NCBI GenBank assembly: GCA_017590115.1 | Contig: JAGGNK010012892.1 | Coordinates: 2,396,351 to 2,460,350 of the forward strand | From: Montifringilla adamsi | Taxonomy: Eukaryota; Chordata; Aves; Passeriformes; Passeridae | Direction of reading: 5' to 3' | Length of the DNA: 64,000 nucleotides | Shown here: positions 1 through 9,970 of the stretch, in pieces | Layout: each line of letters opens with the position of its first letter | How positions within the stretch are numbered: position 1 is the first letter of the stretch | The notes under the pieces: generated by a model | Databases searched by the model: none | What the model saw: only the letters and a program-made list of their open reading frames with translations | What the model was told of the DNA's origin: nothing | Position numbers and translations under genes: made by a program

Positions 1-573
1 GCCATAAAATAGTTTTCAGGCACCTCTTAACCTTGTTGTATCCTGCCTGTTTCCTTAGTGCATTCTCAAATGCCTTTAGTGTCAAGGGCACTGAAGGGAG
101 CGTAATTATCAGTGGAAGGCCAGAAAAATAGGTAACTTGCCTTTTTTTGGTACAGATGCTTTTTAAATGTATCTCAACACTGTTCCAAAACAATGTAACT
201 TAATATTCACAACCCCTCACTTGTCAGCTGATGTTCTTAAACCACCAATACTTATAATTTGATTTTCCTTTTTAAAAGTCAAGACATTTGGTAATTTTAA
301 CAGTAGCAATGATTTAATCTTTTACTCAAGCCAGAGAAGTAATCTGTCTCTCCTCGAAAGAAAATACTGGAGAAAACTTGTTAAATACATTTATTTCCTC
401 CCCCTTAGTACTATCTCAGGCAGTATGTGTTGAGGCCAAAGTGATACATCTTCACACCTACCCACCACTTACTGAGTTTTATGGGGCAGGGAAGACTTTT
501 GTATGGGTGATACTGTAACAATAACAGTAAAATCGTTATTAAAGCAGAAGCCTTGAGAGAAGTCTGTTCTTAC
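1..573 (-). other. OSGEPL1: OSGEPL1 intron after the first coding exon (runs off the left edge)
   Basis: This is AT-rich sequence after the donor at 573-572. I looked on the minus strand for the next OSGEPL1 exon, which should encode a TGGIVP-like start, and found none. No repeat or RNA gene is recognised here. Confidence 0.7.
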
Positions 574-785
574 TGTAAATGAACTTCCTTTTGACAGTGC
601 AGTGCTTCTCCCAGAATACAGCCAGCTTCATCCACCACAGCAGCTCCAGTGTCGTCACAGCTCGTCTCTATTCCCAAGACCAGCCTGTGAAAACGCTGCT
701 TCCCAGAGTGAGCAGAGCTGTTCCTCAGCCACGCAGCTCGGCCGTGCTTCGCCGACTGCAAAACGCTTTTGGCAATGCTGTTCAT
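574..785 (-). CDS. OSGEPL1: OSGEPL1 first coding exon (partial gene; mitochondrial t6A synthase)
   Basis: This exon encodes the first 70 residues of the mitochondrial member of the Kae1/TsaD/Qri7 family. That family adds the threonylcarbamoyl group to A37 of ANN-decoding tRNAs. Residues 1-34 are basic, hydroxylated and free of acidic residues, as expected for a mitochondrial presequence. The family's N-terminal ATPase-fold signature follows at residues 36-52 (GIETSCDDTGAAVVD core), and the exon ends in EVHL, matching the human protein. It closes in phase 2 after CA at 574, with a consensus donor GTAAGA at 573-568. The rest of the gene, including the metal-binding histidines, lies left of the window. 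The start is the ATG at 785-783, the only one ahead of the signature that leaves a targeting peptide. The gene is tandem with ORMDL1, which lies upstream on the same strand. Confidence 0.93.
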
Positions 786-965
786 TGTTTATAATCTACC
801 TGGTGGTTATGTCTAGAAAAGAACGGTAGAGTTTATTATTAGTGTAGGGTTTTCAAGCACGTGCTCTGCTCTGATTTTCTGAAGGGCTTTTAAAGTCATG
901 AATGGCCACACACGACATTTAAAAACCTAAGAAAAAACAGCTGGGAGGGAACGTCCTGTTTTACC
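786..965 (-). other. OSGEPL1: OSGEPL1 5' UTR with probable leader intron (813-964)
   Basis: On the minus strand a consensus donor CAG|GTAAAA falls at 965/964. An acceptor with a short pyrimidine run (TTTTCTAG) falls at 814-813. Splicing them would remove 152 bases and join a CpG-island leader to an exon starting at 812, 27 bases before the ATG. Human OSGEPL1 also has a non-coding first exon. This is inferred from splice-site sequence only. Confidence 0.5.
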
Positions 966-979
966 TGAATTACGTGTGA

Positions 980-1430
980 AGACAGTTCCTCAGTGCGCTT
1001 GGTGGCGGTGCTCTTGCAGCCCTAAGGGAGGTCCTAGCCCGCCTGTGGCCCGCAGCAGGAGCGCTGCCGTGCGGGCAGGGCAGAGCAGGGCAAGCCTGGC
1101 CGCTCCGCCGCGCCCACGGGCTCGGCCCCACTCCGCGGATCCTCCGGCCGTGGGCAGAGGGAGCTGCGGCCGGAACCCCCCGGTCCCGCCCCGCCTGAGT
1201 CGCGGGGCACTCCCGTCGTCCCCGCGTCGCGCTCTGTCGCTACCCCCGGCTCTCGCCCGCCCCGTCCCGGGCCCGGCTCCGCCCCGCCGGGGACGCGGGC
1301 GGTGCTCCGGGCCGGCGCAGCCGCCGTGCCGAGAGCGGGCACTCCTCCGCAAGCCCCAGGCACCGCGGCCCCCGGACCTGCGGACACCAAGTTCGGGCCG
1401 TGTCTTGCAGTCCCTGCCCCTCGGCAGCGA
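980..1430 (-). promoter_or_regulatory. OSGEPL1: CpG island, probable OSGEPL1 promoter
   Basis: A sharp GC- and CpG-rich block stands in AT-rich surroundings immediately 5' of OSGEPL1. It holds Sp1-type GC boxes (CCCGCCCCGCC at 1185-1195 and a second near 1280-1289) and an ETS core CCGGAA at 1170-1175. No TATA box is apparent, which is usual for a housekeeping CpG promoter. Long open frames on both strands here reflect the lack of AT-rich stop codons, not genes. Confidence 0.75.
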
Positions 1431-1629
1431 CTGTCAAAGCCTTGGGATGTCCATTATTTAAAAATCAGCCAGTTACCGCTTTCTATGCAAGCAACAAACA
1501 GAACTAATTGCTCCCAATTGCTAAAAAAAAATCGTAACTCATTGCCCTTTTCTTAACGGCATCTTTATCGATAAAGGGAATAGCCAGAAAATTGCTGTTG
1601 GAAAAAAAAAAAAAATAAGTACACCACTG

Positions 1630-2947
1630 TAGGCTTGTCTTTTGATATTTTTATTTTTTTTTTTTTCCAGCTCACTGGCTGCCACTGCAACCAAGATGTA
1701 AATCAAGTCTTAAATGGAGTCTTCTGTTAAATCTGAGCTGGTTTGGGCTGGCAGACACACAGCAGACTTCAGAATTCATCCTTTTTCCACGACAGAGAAA
1801 TAAGTGCTCAGAGCAGCAGATGTACCTCCTTCACTCTATTTCCAGAGCTGATAATATACAAATTACCCCATACTACACAGTACCCCTAAAACACAGCATT
1901 CCTCCACATTTCCAAGACATGCAAGTTATCTATACCTTTTTCTGCAAAAGCATAGTTAGTCCATGTGATTTGCCTACTCACCTACTTCTAGTTCAGCTTC
2001 TATTCTAGCTTACAACCTACACAGCTTCTGTGTTCAGACACTTGCTCTGTAACAGAACACCTTCTACAACAGCAGCAAACCTTTCCCCACCACCTCACAG
2101 GCCTCTCAGCTACTGAAAAATAACCCATCAGTGAATATCAGATAAAACAGTCAAAAATTCACACCTAAAAAGAAACTGCAATTTTTCAGGATGTCCCACT
2201 TACACGTAGAAAAGTCAGTATCCTGGTAAGCAAAATGAAATAAACACAACAGTGGCAACTTGCAAAACCGTTCATAAACGGAGCTCTTGAGTTGATATGG
2301 AACTCCCCTGAGCTGGCAGTTAAGGACTTTGTTCAGTTATTGTGACCAAAAAAAAAAAAAAATTAAAAACAAATCACAAGAACAGAGAAGGCAGGAATTA
2401 TACCATCAATTTATGCTCGCTGTCACAGTACTTACTGTGGGACAAACTTTTACAAAAACAAGCACAACCACTTACAATCCATTACAGCAGAAACTACCTA
2501 ATTTCTCTTAATCTAAGAATGTGGCCTCACCAGTCCTTGGCATCGAGGATTCTGGATTTATATGTAAAGTTACCAGCTGCATTATGGATGATGGGTATAT
2601 GTGAAACTCTGCTCTGCATTTCAGCTGTTGCTTGAACCTTCCTTACAAGCCACTTGCATCAGCCACACGTACAGTCTTAGTGGGGATTAGGCTTTAGAGC
2701 TGGGCCTGCCCAGTTCTTCATGAAAATCTTCCACACATTTCCAATGCACATTGAAGTATCTGAAGGCATCTTCTTACAAAGTCGATTTTCATCCCAGACA
2801 ATGCTGCAGGAAGCAGGAATTGTATCTCAGACGTAAAAGCATCTCTCCCCAGCTATGATGAGCTACTCAGCACAGCAGACTACTCGTTTCCTTCACCTGG
2901 GGAGCAGCAGTAGCCATGTCAGGGGCAGCCAGTGTTGAACCTTCTGC
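1630..2947 (-). other. ORMDL1: ORMDL1 3' UTR (inferred)
   Basis: This is the sequence downstream of the ORMDL1 stop on the minus strand. The only canonical AATAAA I find between the stop and the OSGEPL1 CpG island is at 1655-1650. It predicts a 3' UTR of about 1.3 kb. Weaker variant signals occur higher up (TATAAA and CATAAA types near 2410 and 2560), so shorter isoforms are possible. No repeat is recognised inside. Confidence 0.55.
1650..1655 (-). terminator. ORMDL1: Candidate ORMDL1 polyadenylation signal AATAAA
   Basis: TTTATT on the plus strand reads AATAAA on the minus strand. It is the only canonical hexamer after the ORMDL1 stop and lies about 220 bases before the OSGEPL1 CpG island. 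It is embedded in an A-rich run, which lowers specificity. Confidence 0.45.
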
Positions 2948-3083
2948 TCAGTATTTATTGATGCCAAAGATTCGAACCCCATGCAACTGTGGCAGCTTGG
3001 GGATAAGCACGGTCAGGAGAGAGGCTGTGTTGAGGATAAAGTGTGTGGGATCATACTTTGTATAGAAACTCGTCAGGAAGTAA
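2948..3083 (-). CDS. ORMDL1: ORMDL1 coding exon 3 (terminal)
   Basis: It completes Leu109, then encodes [15 protein letters not shown] to RIFGINKY and the TGA stop at 2950-2948. The acceptor is CTGCAG at 3089-3084. The last two transmembrane segments of the ORMDL fold are here. Confidence 0.96.
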
Positions 3084-6000
3084 CTGCAGGAGAAAAGGGA
3101 GCAAGCTTAGCTGGTGGCAGCCTTGTCTAAAACACGTACAAAGCATAGTTGAAAGAAGTGCTTTAGTGATTAGTAAGATTTTACTGGTTAACATCTGCAT
3201 CTGTATTAAATATCTCACCTGAGGCTCTAGAGTATCTACAGCAAAAATATGGTCTAAGTCTCTTCTTCCCATACCCCCCAAGGTGCTAAAAAGCAACCCT
3301 TAGTTTTTCTTCCAGCACTTCTCCCCACCCTGAGGAGTTATATGTATTTCCTCAGTTTCTGTCCTTTATGAGCCAACTTTCTAAACATCATGCAGGATCT
3401 TCCCTCCCCTCTCACTCTGCCATGTAAGTGGACACGTAAATTTTCTTCAGGGACAAACAGAAAGACTTTTAGAGTTGGATATTAAATATGTATCTGATTT
3501 TTCTTAGTTACACAACCACACTTTTGTCAACAGAGACAGGTGTATAGAATTCCTCCACCATTTGCATAGTGTAAATAGAAGACAATATGTACAAAGCAAA
3601 ACTGAGACCAGATCCCATCCACTGAGGAGTGACACATTTCTAGCTCACAAGTTGCAAAATGGTTAATAAATGCTGTCACAAAAGCAATTAGTTTAGATTT
3701 TCAACATTTATGACTTCACAATCTCTTAAAGAAATTCAAGAGTTAACAGTAAGTTTTCCACACAACACTTCCTAATCTTAAAACCTGCCCCATTAATAAC
3801 TGTTTACAAACTTTGACTTCAGTATGTGGAGTGTCAAAAGCAGAAGACTGTTGATTACATAGCCTGTAAATAAATACTCCCTACAGCTGTGATGTAGAAA
3901 TAAACATACAAACAAGAAAAAAAGACAGAAAATGCTTTTAGACTGTAAATTGCAACCCATTATGTTGCAGCTTTTGAAATAATGGCTTTATGTGTCAATT
4001 TATCTATAACACAGCTTTGAACTCACAGAATTATAGGAGAGATTGTGAAGAACTTCCTTGAAGATGTGAATTGTACTCCATAATCCAGTTGTTCCCAGTG
4101 TGTTAGTAGCCTAGCTTTCCCCTGATCAGGTGTTTCAAAAGGAGTTCCCTTTACTGCATGCAAAAACACATACATTCCCTGGGGAAAACAAAAAGTGAAT
4201 ATAGAGGCACTTTTAGTAATATTTTTAAATAATTGTTACAGTGTTCAATGCATCATAAAATAAAAAAAAAAAAAAATTGAGTGAATTCTCACCCAGAAGA
4301 GCTGCTAGCCTGTAATGACAAATTATTGAAGAGGAAGGAAGAGACAAGAAGTGATTTGCCTGAGACTGTGCAGACTCAGAATTAAAGCCCAAGTCTGAGT
4401 GACATCCAATCCACTCCCTTGCCATCTACACTAGCAGGCAAAAGTTCCTTGAATTCAACAGAATTTTAACAAGCACTGTAACAAGTGTGGGGCTGATGAT
4501 TTTTATCACCACCTTCCTAGCACAGTGTTAACAGAGTGATGAGTAGTAGAGTGTGCATAAAGCAAAAAACTACCTGCAAACACTGACAATATCACACCAA
4601 TTCCTGACAGCTTTCTCAGCCCCTTACCAGCTTCAAATCCTTAGAAACTGACTAAGCATTCTGCTGAATACCATCTGTCCACCTCTTTGCTGCTTCTCCT
4701 TAAACATGCTGGACTTTCCTTGTGACTGCTCCTGTTTGATGGGAACATGCCATATATGGTTTGTTCTGAAAGACCAATTTGGGCCTCTTGGTTTCAAACA
4801 GGAGAGTACACCTTCTTCCAGTTTTAAAGAACACTTGTTTTCTATCAAAGAGAGCACACCAACTCCAGGGAAGAGTCTCTATGAGACAATATCAAAGATT
4901 TCCTTCTCTTTCTATGCACATACAAAAATTTTCATAAGAAAGCTTTATATAGAAAAAAAAAATCACATTTCTTCCAAATTCTTGTAATGGAGGTGAAATC
5001 TCAGCAAATCACTTCATGTCTCCTTCCACTTTTTTTTGGAACAGCCTCCAGACCAGAGCCCTGTGAGCCTAGGACAACTGATTTGTTTAATTAATTTTTT
5101 GATTCATGACGTTTGCAGTGTCTATTTTAATAACCATAAAGACACTTTTAGGACAGATCCAAATGCTTACTCCACATTTTATTTCCCAGTGGTACTTGCA
5201 GAAAGAACAATCAAAAATGCTTTCAAGGTTAGCTAAGAGTTTTCCATTAGTGGAAATCCAAGATTTTTTTTTTTTTTGGCCAAACCATTTCAGGATTTGT
5301 TTCCAAAAGAAGTGCCATTTAAATTCTGAAATATCCAACAGTGCAATTTATACTCATCTTCTTGTGTTCCACTACAAAACTACTTGCCAGTGCATGCTCT
5401 CATCCCTGTTGTCATTACAGCTACTTGCAATGAGTTCAGTAAGGCATGTGGGAAATATTTAGTAATACTTGTCTCTGCCAACATCTTCTGAAGTCAGACA
5501 TGTCTGATGCTGTCAAAGATAACACACATAACACTCTAATGACAGTTACAATTCCACCAGTAGTTTTAAACCTATCTACAAAACCAAAAAGCTCAAATGA
5601 AAATTAAAACTTTACATTCAAGAAGATAATTACCCATCCTCAGTGAACTATCATTTTCCTACATAAGGAAGGAGCTATCTTTTTGTCAAGTCTTCTTTGC
5701 AGGCAATGTTAGAAAGCTGAGCTAGCAAACCTCAAGTATGATCTAAATTGCTGGGTTATGTCCCTCTTTTCTCTAAGCATGGCAGGACCAATATAGATAG
5801 CTGCACTGCTTTAAGTGGTTACAGAAAAATGATAGTATCCTGGGGAGAGGAGCAGAAAGCAGCTCACAAAATCTTTTGCATACAAAAGTCATCATGCAAG
5901 TCACAACCCACTGAATAACAAATGGTTTCAGGGCTGAGGTCAAAGTAGTTCAGTTTTTCCCACTGCTTTCAAGCGAGATTTCTCTAATGTCCTGTATGGT

Positions 6001-6708
6001 GACAACATTGTATGCTGAAGTCACTCTGAGTTATGTAGCTTGGCCAGCATTAAAACTAGAAGAAATAGAAGACAAGCATTTCTCTTAAAGAAAATAGGTA
6101 GGCTGCTAAAATTAAACATTTTGGGATACCAAATGTTAGATTTATGTGGAAAAATTAGTAGATAGTGTCCAAGAATTAAAAATGTGGTAGTTTATAGATT
6201 CAACACAGCTCCCTTTCACAGAGCACTGTTAAAGTTGGTTAGCATGATGATTTTATGTCTGCAACCTTCCAGCCTAATGAAACGCCATTTAAAAGAATAC
6301 ATAACTACATAAAGAATATTTCATGTCTTTCATGGTTAAACTGAAAGTGGCTGTGTGTCACTCCTCCTCCCCAAAACAGCCAATCCTTTGTGGACAGGCC
6401 AAGGAGAGGTGGTATTTTGGATAGCAGGATTTCATTGTCCATACAGACTGGCTACTTTCCTCTTCCCTTGCTACTGAAAATAAATACTTATGAAAAACCA
6501 CTATTCAAATGCTGCTCCAAGAGAGGGTACTCACCAGGTTGTGAATGACATTTGTTAAAGTCCAGGCGACAGGGACACTAAAGAAGGGAATGCTGAGCAG
6601 GACAATGTGCAGCATGCCAACTCCCAGCGCGTATGTCAGCCACATTCCACGGCTGTTCATCACTCGAGTGTTGGGATTTACCTCGCTGTGGGCAACTCCT
6701 ACGTTCAT
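2948..6708 (-). CDS. ORMDL1: ORMDL1, ORMDL sphingolipid biosynthesis regulator 1 (complete, 3 coding exons)
   Basis: Spliced exons 6708-6535, 4178-4027 and 3083-2948 give 153 codons plus a stop, exactly the family length. The product is a small ER membrane protein that binds serine palmitoyltransferase and restrains it when ceramide is abundant. The N-terminus [20 protein letters not shown] carries Asn13, known in the family as part of the ceramide-sensing site. Hydrophobic segments fall at about residues 22-43, 43-63, 96-112 and 118-136, and the protein ends in RIFGINKY. All boundaries obey GT-AG and keep frame. From memory of the human protein, differences are few and conservative (for example L32M, I54V, A112T, M-to-L in the IPKL segment). 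ORMDL2 and ORMDL3 are close paralogues; the [12 protein letters not shown]-terminus and the OSGEPL1/PMS1 neighbours point to ORMDL1. Confidence 0.97.
3084..4026 (-). other. ORMDL1: ORMDL1 intron between coding exons 2 and 3
   Basis: 943 bases of AT-rich intron, with donor GTGAGT and acceptor CTGCAG on the minus strand. No repeat or embedded gene is recognised. Confidence 0.9.
4027..4178 (-). CDS. ORMDL1: ORMDL1 coding exon 2
   Basis: 152 bases encode residues 59-108 plus two bases of codon 109 ([11 protein letters not shown] to FFTISPII). The acceptor CCCCAG precedes 4178 and the donor GTGAGT follows 4027. The exon holds the cytosolic loop conserved across ORM proteins. It was found by translating past the intron; no long open frame marks it. 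Confidence 0.96.
4179..6534 (-). other. ORMDL1: ORMDL1 intron between coding exons 1 and 2
   Basis: 2356 bases of AT-rich intron with several homopolymer A or T tracts (for example near 4262-4276 and 5266-5278). The short open frames inside have no recognisable domain. No repeat family is recognised. Confidence 0.88.
6535..6708 (-). CDS. ORMDL1: ORMDL1 coding exon 1
   Basis: It encodes residues 1-58, from the ATG at 6708-6706 to ...TNVIHNL, ending in phase 0 with donor GTGAGT at 6534-6529. The exon probably begins at 6715, after an AG at 6717-6716, leaving a very short leader ahead of the ATG. Confidence 0.96.
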
Positions 6709-6715
6709 TTTTACC

Positions 6716-7751
6716 CTATAAAACAGATCTGTTTGAAGACTGAGACCGCTGTTACAGAGGAGTACTTAACATATGCGATTTTCAAATCTGGGAAAAAGCT
6801 GCTTTAAAGAAGCAGGTCTGGAGAGAACACAGCGCATAAAGCAGGATGTACCTCAAGATCTTTAAGCTATGGTTTATAGAGAAATCAGTACAAAGGGACA
6901 GTTGGCAACCATTTGTTTAAAACAAGTCCGAACAAATAAAACTCACAAGCCTGCTACAGAAGGGATATTTTAAAAAAACAGTAAGCTGTGATGTCAGAAG
7001 CTAAAGTTGCAAAGCTGTAAGAAACCAAGCTAATAACTTTTATCCTCTGTATTAAGTTTTGCCATCCATGACAATATCCAAAGCTCTTTTCCACTTCCCA
7101 CATCAGACAATCTTCCTCCTCTTTCTTGTTCATGTAATGGTTAGTGAAGAATTCTGCATATACCAACTGCACAGCCATCTACTTCTAGAAAGAGCAATGA
7201 AGGAGTAATGTACGCCTCTTTTTCTTGAAGCAAGTGCAGATTTCTTCCACTCCCCATCTGTTAGTTTCCAGACAGACATTTTCACCTTCTAAATGTGGCT
7301 GAAATTCGAGAAAAGGTTCAAAAGTTTTCTAAGCAACAGACACATGCAGAGATACACAGGATAATTTCACATGCTGATATAACCAGGAAATTGACAGAAC
7401 TTACCTACAGTGCCACTCTCGTCCTATTGCAGTAAAATTTGTAATGATAATTTGAGAAAAAACCCTAAACTACTGCTTATTTCAAACTCACGTGATCTCT
7501 GGGACTACAGATATTCATTTATGGGAGCAGGATGAAGTGGATTTTTTAGCAATCATCTGAATCAGAATACAAAAGCACTGTTTAACCACCAAAAGCAAGC
7601 TTGCTTTCGGTAGGAAGTTTGTTTCTCACACTTACTTAGGTATAGAGTATAAAATAAATACAAAATACCCGAATATTCTGTAGTACGAACAGCAGTAGAC
7701 TAAAAACGCTACACTGAACCTGAACCCGAAGCGGGGCACTGCCGACCTTAC
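6716..7751 (-). other. ORMDL1: ORMDL1 5' leader intron (inferred)
   Basis: On the minus strand a strong donor G|GTAAGG at 7751-7746 leaves the CpG-rich segment, and an acceptor ends at 6716, just before the ATG exon. This implies a non-coding first exon for ORMDL1, as in mammals. Further leader exons could lie inside. Nothing else is recognised in this stretch. Confidence 0.5.
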
Positions 7752-8121
7752 CCAGTACCTGTGGCAAAGCATTCCAAGCCGTGCACTTGCAGGGCACACA
7801 TTACCTGCGACGGGCGACGCGAGGCTGTTCCTCTCTCCCCGGGATGCAGCACCCGCCGAGCCAGCACCTAGACAGACATCTTGACGTGACCCACCATCCC
7901 TTCCCATTCCACGCCACGATGCCAGCCCGCTCCGAGGGGCAGCTCGCTGCACCGCCGCGTTTCCTCTGCCATCCCTGCTCCCCTGCCGGCCCCGCTCCTC
8001 TGCCGCCGCCGCCGCCCCGGCAGCCGCGCAGCGGAGCAGGACGTCTTTGGGGCCGGAACCGTGAAATTTAGGGAGATTTTATAACCGGTTTAGCTGAGGA
8101 TGTGTAGAACCGCTGTTGTTG
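7752..8121. promoter_or_regulatory. Divergent CpG promoter between ORMDL1 and PMS1
   Basis: This CpG-rich segment lies between the ORMDL1 leader donor (minus) and a candidate PMS1 leader donor GTATGT at 8122 (plus). It contains a CRE-like TGACGTGA (7882-7889), a GACGTC half-palindrome (8040-8045), a five-unit GCC run (8002-8016) and an ETS core CCGGAA (8053-8058) with no clear TATA box. The two genes are head-to-head, so one shared bidirectional promoter is the simplest reading, but start sites cannot be placed from sequence alone. Confidence 0.7.
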
Positions 8122-9823
8122 GTATGTCGGACTTGCTGTAGAGGGTTAGGTCAGTGATGGAACTCCCACGCAGAAAATGCTGCGCTTTGCCACAGAGCAC
8201 AGCTGCAACGCCTCTGGTCCGTGAAGAGTTACAGTAGTAAGGTGGCTTGAGCTGGGATGCGTGTCTCTTAGCTAAAAGGCATCATAGGCTGGGTGCCTTT
8301 CCATGGGTAAGACGTCCCAAGAGGTGTTCCCGAGATGTGGCCAGCATTGCTTCCCTCAGCTGGGGCCCAGAGCAGGGGGACTCCACGTGGCCAGGAGCTG
8401 ATTCCTCTCCCAAGCTGCCTGCATCAGTCACACCTCATAGAAAATTTGTCTTTGAGGTCTGCAGCGGTTCTGTTCTAACATCCTCCCATATCTTAGTCAG
8501 TGTCTTTTGATGGAGAGAAATCCAGCTCCCATCTGATTTACTCCCATGAGTAAATAATGAAGCACTTGACACAGGAGTCCCGTACAGTGCGTGAATGCCT
8601 CAAAACCTGCCTCTCTGAACACGTGTATATTTTATTAATATCTTCACCTTTTCTCCTGCTCCTCTTGTTTTCCAGTTGGTGGAAAAACCATTCATCGGAT
8701 CCTTTCACCACATTTGAAAGGCAAACTCCCTTTGCAATGTAAATAACAATAATAAAGACAAACCCCCTTTGTAGCTGTTCCTAGAAAAGTTTCAGTGCTG
8801 CTTGTACTTCATAGCACTGTACTTCCTCCCCCTGCCCCCCCCACCAAAGCCAAGTAACCACATTTTTACTTTTTCTTTTATGTTTAAAGAGTAGCTGTCT
8901 TTGGAAGGATGTTGAGGCAGAGAAATGTCCTGTAATTGTTGTATCAGCTGCATACACCCTGCAGGGCAGTGGTGCTTAGGGGTGTTGGCTGCAATCCCTC
9001 ACCAGGACCTGGCTGTGTCAGGAGGAAATCTGTGCTTGTTCCATTCGAGCTCGTGTGCTCATATCCTAGGAACAGGTGCTGAGTGTGCAGTCTGTGTTCC
9101 TCAGCAGATACCTTGGACTGAATCAATGAGAATGCCAGGACTGTTTACCTTTCAGTGTAAAGAGCATTATATAACATAAACCAGAGAGGAGAAGAAACCT
9201 GTCTGAACCATCCCCCTGCCTCTCTCATATGCATATAAAGCTGTGGTTGAATTCTTTTGTGACAAGCTACAAGGATCAGCAAAATAGTTTTCCTGGGGCT
9301 TGGCTGTTTGTGTTAATGTAGGTACTTAAACAGAAATGCATGCTAAAATTCACAGATCAGTGTACAGTCTCTTCATGGGAGAGTGTCTCTATAATGTAGC
9401 AATAATTTTATAACCCTTGATATTTCCAATAATTAAAAAAAGAAATCTCCACTGGTTTATAAGGCATCTTCATTTTCAAGTGAGTGATAGACATAGAAGT
9501 AAAATGACCTGCCTGAGGGCACATAGTACATCAGATCAGAGAGGCAAAACTCTAATGGAGAAATTTTTGGGGTTTGGTTTTTATTTTTGCCAGAAGATCC
9601 CATTGCTATTGAATATGGCTTTTCCTCAGCACCAGTGTGTTGCCTTCCTATTTCTCTCCCAACACCTGTTGAGGAAGCTGGGTCCTACTGTAACTTGAAA
9701 ATTTCACTTTCCAGCCATAATCCTGTGTTTTTCTACATTTCAGAGTTCCTGTGAAACAGTTTCTTAGAAATGTGTAATTGTAGTGTTCCTTTTACATTCT
9801 TTTCCTGTTATTTTTCTGTGCAG
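8122..9823 (+). other. PMS1: PMS1 leader intron (inferred)
   Basis: This lies between a candidate non-coding-exon donor (GTATGT at 8122) and the strong acceptor TTTTTCTGTGCAG ending at 9823. The first few hundred bases are still moderately GC-rich; the rest is AT-rich. The donor is a guess among several, the acceptor is secure. No repeat or gene is recognised. Confidence 0.5.
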
Positions 9824-9838
9824 CTGAATCTTTCCACC

Positions 9839-9970
9839 ATGAAACAGCTGCCTGGAGAGACAATTCGGCTCCTTTCAAGTTCTCAGGTGATTACTTCAGT
9901 TGTCAGCGTGGTGAAGGAGCTGATAGAAAATTCCTTGGATGCCAGTGCTACAGGCATTGATATTAAACTG
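9839..9970 (+). CDS. PMS1: PMS1 coding exon 1
   Basis: It encodes residues 1-44 ([16 protein letters not shown] to GIDIKL), ending in phase 0 with donor GTAAGT. The exon begins at 9824. It carries GHKL motif I. An upstream in-frame ATG at 9770 lies in the intron, before the acceptor. Confidence 0.97.

Noticed and set aside
990..1461. Several 65-160 codon open frames on both strands
   Set aside because: They lie inside the CpG island, where stop codons are rare, and the products are low-complexity Arg/Pro/Gly/Ala sequence. They are composition artefacts.
2968..2980. tRNA B-box-like GGTTCGAATCT on the minus strand
   Set aside because: It is part of the ORMDL1 coding sequence for GVRIFG. The flanking bases do not form a T-arm stem and no A box or cloverleaf is present.
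9770..9838. Upstream in-frame ATG for PMS1
   Set aside because: It precedes the strong acceptor at 9821-9823 and is intronic. The ATG at 9839 has a good CCACC context and matches the family N-terminus MKQLP.
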